Source of the DNA: JBEKUY01 sp049514555
Lineage (GTDB): Bacteria > Acidobacteriota > Terriglobia > Acidiferrales > UBA7541
Direction of reading: 5' to 3'
DNA length: 64,000 nucleotides
NCBI GenBank assembly: GCA_049514555.1
Contig: JBEKUY010000003.1
Location: forward strand, 124,001-188,000
Shown here: positions 61,645 through 64,000 of the stretch, one piece after another
How positions within the stretch are numbered: position 1 is the first letter of the stretch
How the letters are laid out: each line of letters begins with the position of its first letter
Made by a program: the position numbers and the translations under genes
The notes under the pieces: generated by a model
What the model was told of the DNA's origin: nothing
Databases searched by the model: none
The model's input: the letters and a program-made list of their open reading frames with translations, nothing else

Positions 61645-62984
61645 ACTCCGCGCTCCGCATCTGGCACCCGTTCTCTCAGGCTGCGTTCGACCCGCCGCCA
61701 TTGCGAGTCGCGCGCGCCGAAGGCGCCTACCTCTATCTCGAAGACGGCGGGCGCATTCTCGACGGCATCTCCTCCTGGTGGGTGAATATCCACGGCCACA
61801 GTCATCCGCAGATTGCGGCGGCCGTCGCCGCACAGGCACACAAGCTCGAGCACGTGATTTTTGCCGGGTTCACGCACGAGTCCGCGGAAATGCTGGCGGC
61901 GAAGCTGCGGCCCTGGGTGCCCGCAGCGTTGACCCACCTGTTTTTCTCGGACGACGGTTCCACCGCCGTCGAGGTAGCCATCAAGCTGGTGGTGCAGCAC
62001 GGGTTCAACCGCGGCTGCGCGGAGAAATGCGAGATTATTGCGCTCGAACACGGCTACCACGGCGACACCGTGGGCGCGATGTCAGCGAGCGATAATTCAG
62101 TTTTCAATGAGGCGTTCGGCGCGATGCGCTTTCCGGTGCGCCGCGCGCATTCGGCATACTGCTATCGCTGCCCCGTGGGTTTGTCGCGGGCCACGTGCCA
62201 CATCGAATGCGCGCAGCGGCTCGAGCAGCTTCTCGAGGAGCGGCACGACCGCATCGCCGCCGTGCTCGTCGAGCCGCTCTTGCAGGGCGCTGGTGGGATG
62301 ATCGTGCACCCCGAGGAGTTTCTCCGCAAGGTGCGGGAGCTGTGCACGCGGTTCGGCGTGTTTCTCATCGCGGATGAAGTTCTCAGCGGCTTCGGCCGCA
62401 CCGGCGGGATGTTTGCCTGCGAACGCGCCGGCGTCGTGCCCGACCTGATGTGCCTGTCGAAAGGCTTGACTGGCGGCTTCCTGCCCATGGGTGCGACCCT
62501 TTGCACCGATGCGGTGGAGTCTGCTTTCCGCAGTGCCGACCGCCGGCACACTTTTTTTCACGGTCATTCCTATACCGGCAACCCGCTGGCCTGTGCCGCC
62601 GCTTGCGCGAGCCTCGAGATTTTCGAGACCGAGCCGGTTTTTGACCGCATCGCCGCCATCGAGAAGATCCATGGGGAGCGGCTTGCCGCGCTGCGCGCCA
62701 GCGAGCACGTGGGCGATGTTCGCCACATCGGCTCGGTGGGCGCGCTCGAGCTGCGGGTTGAGGACGCAGGCTATCTCTCCGGCATCAGGCCGCGGCTCTA
62801 TCAGTTCTTTCTCGATCGGGGCGTTCTGCTGCGGCCATTGGGCAATGTCGTGTACGTCCTTCCGCCCTACGTCATCTCTGGGCAGGAATTGCACCGTATC
62901 TATGACGTGATCGGAGAGGCCATCGGCGCCGTGCTCGGAGCGCCGAAGAAATCCTTGGGAGGGGCAGGTAAAGCCCAGACATGA
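61641..62984 (+). CDS. bioA: Adenosylmethionine-8-amino-7-oxononanoate aminotransferase BioA
   Basis: A class III PLP aminotransferase making 7,8-diaminopelargonate, using SAM as amino donor. The 447 residues begin with IWHPFSQ; DGISSWWVNIHGH, EHGYHGDTVGAM, DEVLSGFGRTG and the PLP lysine in CLSKGLTGG are diagnostic. Order in the pathway is BioF, BioA, BioD, BioB. No pimeloyl-forming gene (bioC, bioH or bioW) is in the window. Confidence 0.96.
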   Translation: MNSALRIWHPFSQAAFDPPPLRVARAEGAYLYLEDGGRILDGISSWWVNIHGHSHPQIAAAVAAQAHKLEHVIFAGFTHESAEMLAAKLRPWVPAALTHLFFSDDGSTAVEVAIKLVVQHGFNRGCAEKCEIIALEHGYHGDTVGAMSASDNSVFNEAFGAMRFPVRRAHSAYCYRCPVGLSRATCHIECAQRLEQLLEERHDRIAAVLVEPLLQGAGGMIVHPEEFLRKVRELCTRFGVFLIADEVLSGFGRTGGMFACERAGVVPDLMCLSKGLTGGFLPMGATLCTDAVESAFRSADRRHTFFHGHSYTGNPLACAAACASLEIFETEPVFDRIAAIEKIHGERLAALRASEHVGDVRHIGSVGALELRVEDAGYLSGIRPRLYQFFLDRGVLLRPLGNVVYVLPPYVISGQELHRIYDVIGEAIGAVLGAPKKSLGGAGKAQT

Positions 62985-63586
62985 CATTTCAAGCGATTCG
63001 CAACTGGGTTCTGGCTGTTGTGGGCGGCCTCGGAGGTGGCGGCCTTTTCCTGATTTCCTTTCTTGATTCTTCGGTGCTGACCTTCCCGGTGATCAACGAT
63101 CTCTTGCTCATACGCCTTTCCTTCCAGAATCCGCGGCACATGCCCTATTACGCGCTCATGGCCACGCTCGGTTCGGTGGCCGGCTGCCTGCTCCTGTTCT
63201 TTATCGCGCGCAAGGGTGGCCATGCCTTTTACCATCGCCGGGCAGGAACCCATGCTCACCGGGTGCGCGCCTGGATCGAACGCAATAGTTTCTTGAGCGT
63301 GCTGGTCGCCGCGCTGCTTCCCCCGCCGGCGCCGTTCAAAGTCGTCGTCGTTGCCGCAGGCGTCTTTGAAGTGCCGCTGCGCACGTTCACGTTGGCGCTC
63401 ACGCTCGCTCGCCTGGTGCGCTATTTCACGATCGGGTTTCTGGCTGTCCGTTACGGCGAAGGGGCGGCGCGTTACCTCGGCCGGCACAGACTCACTTTCG
63501 CCGCCGGTGTTTTGGCCTTCGCTTTCGTGAGCTATTTGGTCAGCAAACTCTTAATGCGCCACACCCCGAGCGCTGAATCCTCCTAG
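62981..63586 (+). CDS. VTT (SNARE-associated/DedA-like) membrane protein
   Basis: A 201-residue protein of the YqaA/VTT type with about five membrane segments. The region PPPAPFKVVVVAAGVFEVPLR matches the re-entrant loop with a proline-rich motif seen in DedA relatives, which include lipid-transporting proteins. It overlaps bioA by ATGA, so it is cotranscribed with the biotin genes, though no link to biotin is evident. Confidence 0.82.
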   Translation: MTFQAIRNWVLAVVGGLGGGGLFLISFLDSSVLTFPVINDLLLIRLSFQNPRHMPYYALMATLGSVAGCLLLFFIARKGGHAFYHRRAGTHAHRVRAWIERNSFLSVLVAALLPPPAPFKVVVVAAGVFEVPLRTFTLALTLARLVRYFTIGFLAVRYGEGAARYLGRHRLTFAAGVLAFAFVSYLVSKLLMRHTPSAESS

Positions 63587-63718
63587 ACGTGGACGCGGCA
63601 GCGAAACTCGCCGAAACCGGCGAAAGCATTCGAGATGGGTACCGGTGGACGCTCTGCCGGGGCTGAAATTCATCCCGACTAATCTGCGGGGAGCCGGTTG
63701 CGGCTGCAGCGTCGCGAC

Positions 63719-64000
63719 TTATGGAGCGTGCCGCGGCGGGGAGGCCAGCGGCGCTGCTGCCTTCGCTTTGGCCACGACGGCAATCTTCTCGAGATGTGCT
63801 ACTCCCCTGACGACGACTAGCTCAGCGCGAATCTGGTCACCCGGGCCGAGTCCTTCGAGCTCGCGCGGATCGGCCACGTCATAGGGCATGGTCATTGCGG
63901 ACATGAAGCCTGGAATATCCCCGTGGTTCACGACGAGAGAATGGTGCAGCACGTCCACCGCGACCACCTCGCCCTGAAGCTGGAACCGCTTCGCTTCTTC
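63719..64000 (-). CDS. CusF-like copper-binding domain, partial (5' end outside window)
   Basis: The frame is open to the window edge. The visible 93 residues include FQLQGEVVAVD, NHGDIPGFMSAMTMPY and ELEGLGPGDQIRAELV, matching CusF-type small beta barrels that bind Cu(I) through His and Met residues (the MSAMTM stretch). In many genomes this domain precedes or belongs to an SCO-type copper protein. The chain ends in an Ala/Pro-rich tail. Confidence 0.75.
   Translation of the reverse strand, partial: EEAKRFQLQGEVVAVDVLHHSLVVNHGDIPGFMSAMTMPYDVADPRELEGLGPGDQIRAELVVVRGVAHLEKIAVVAKAKAAAPLASPPRHAP

Noticed and set aside
1..64000. tRNA genes, insertion sequences, CRISPR arrays, attachment sites
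   Set aside because: No cloverleaf with T-loop consensus, no transposase-like protein, no regularly spaced repeats were seen on reading both strands.

Overview
The window is a GC-rich, densely coding stretch of a Gram-negative-type bacterial chromosome. The gene content best fits Acidobacteriota: a complete dcw cluster, meso-DAP type MurE, PadR/HAAS pairs, MacB-like permeases without an ATPase, PilZ proteins fused to long coiled coils, and a divergent membrane pyrophosphatase. That assignment is inference from gene style; there is no rRNA gene to settle it. I see no tRNA, rRNA, insertion sequence, prophage or CRISPR array.

Layout. 1-16410 is the division and cell wall (dcw) operon: end of rsmH, ftsL, ftsI, murE, murF, mraY, murD, ftsW, murG, murC, murB, ftsQ, ftsA, ftsZ, all on the plus strand with short gaps or overlaps. 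16552-21904 is a mixed accessory stretch: VOC protein, lone cyclic-nucleotide-binding protein, STAS-like protein, a PHP / PAP2 / DUF393 set on the minus strand, and a divergent lipid-type glycosyltransferase. 21905-22349 is non-coding and ends in a strong terminator, so it may hold a small RNA. 22350-25123 is a divergent copper pair: a cysteine-less HMA-like protein and a CopA-type ATPase. 25283-29051 is a MacA-like adaptor with two MacB-like permeases.

29132-34383 holds a secreted DUF3828-like protein, a TlpA-like thioredoxin, then a glycosyltransferase, two PTPS-type pterin enzymes, FolE and a GH39-like hydrolase. 34485-37112 is rpsO-pnp. 37156-37872 encodes a CADD-type protein, probably making p-aminobenzoate. 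38077-44689 is a peptidoglycan synthesis and salvage locus: murA, murQ, a NagZ/beta-lactamase-fold fusion and a divergent NamZ (DUF1343). 44793-45810 is a PadR/HAAS pair with a 25-bp perfect palindrome. 45789-48709 holds two transporters. 49001-52586 holds mostly uncharacterised small proteins, including a PilZ protein that seems to start at CTG. 52841-58464 holds the pyrophosphatase and a large PilZ/coiled-coil protein. 58855-63586 is the biotin operon bioB-bioF-bioD-bioA plus a VTT membrane protein. The window closes inside a CusF-like copper protein.

How the parts connect. The dcw operon, murA, murQ, NagZ and NamZ together cover precursor synthesis, septal assembly and recovery of wall sugars. 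FolE, the PTPS pair and the CADD-like protein suggest a pterin/folate theme using non-classical enzymes. CopA, its small divergent neighbour and the terminal CusF-like gene all concern copper. Several genes lack a Shine-Dalgarno and instead have a -10-like hexamer 6-7 nt before the start codon, which suggests leaderless transcripts.
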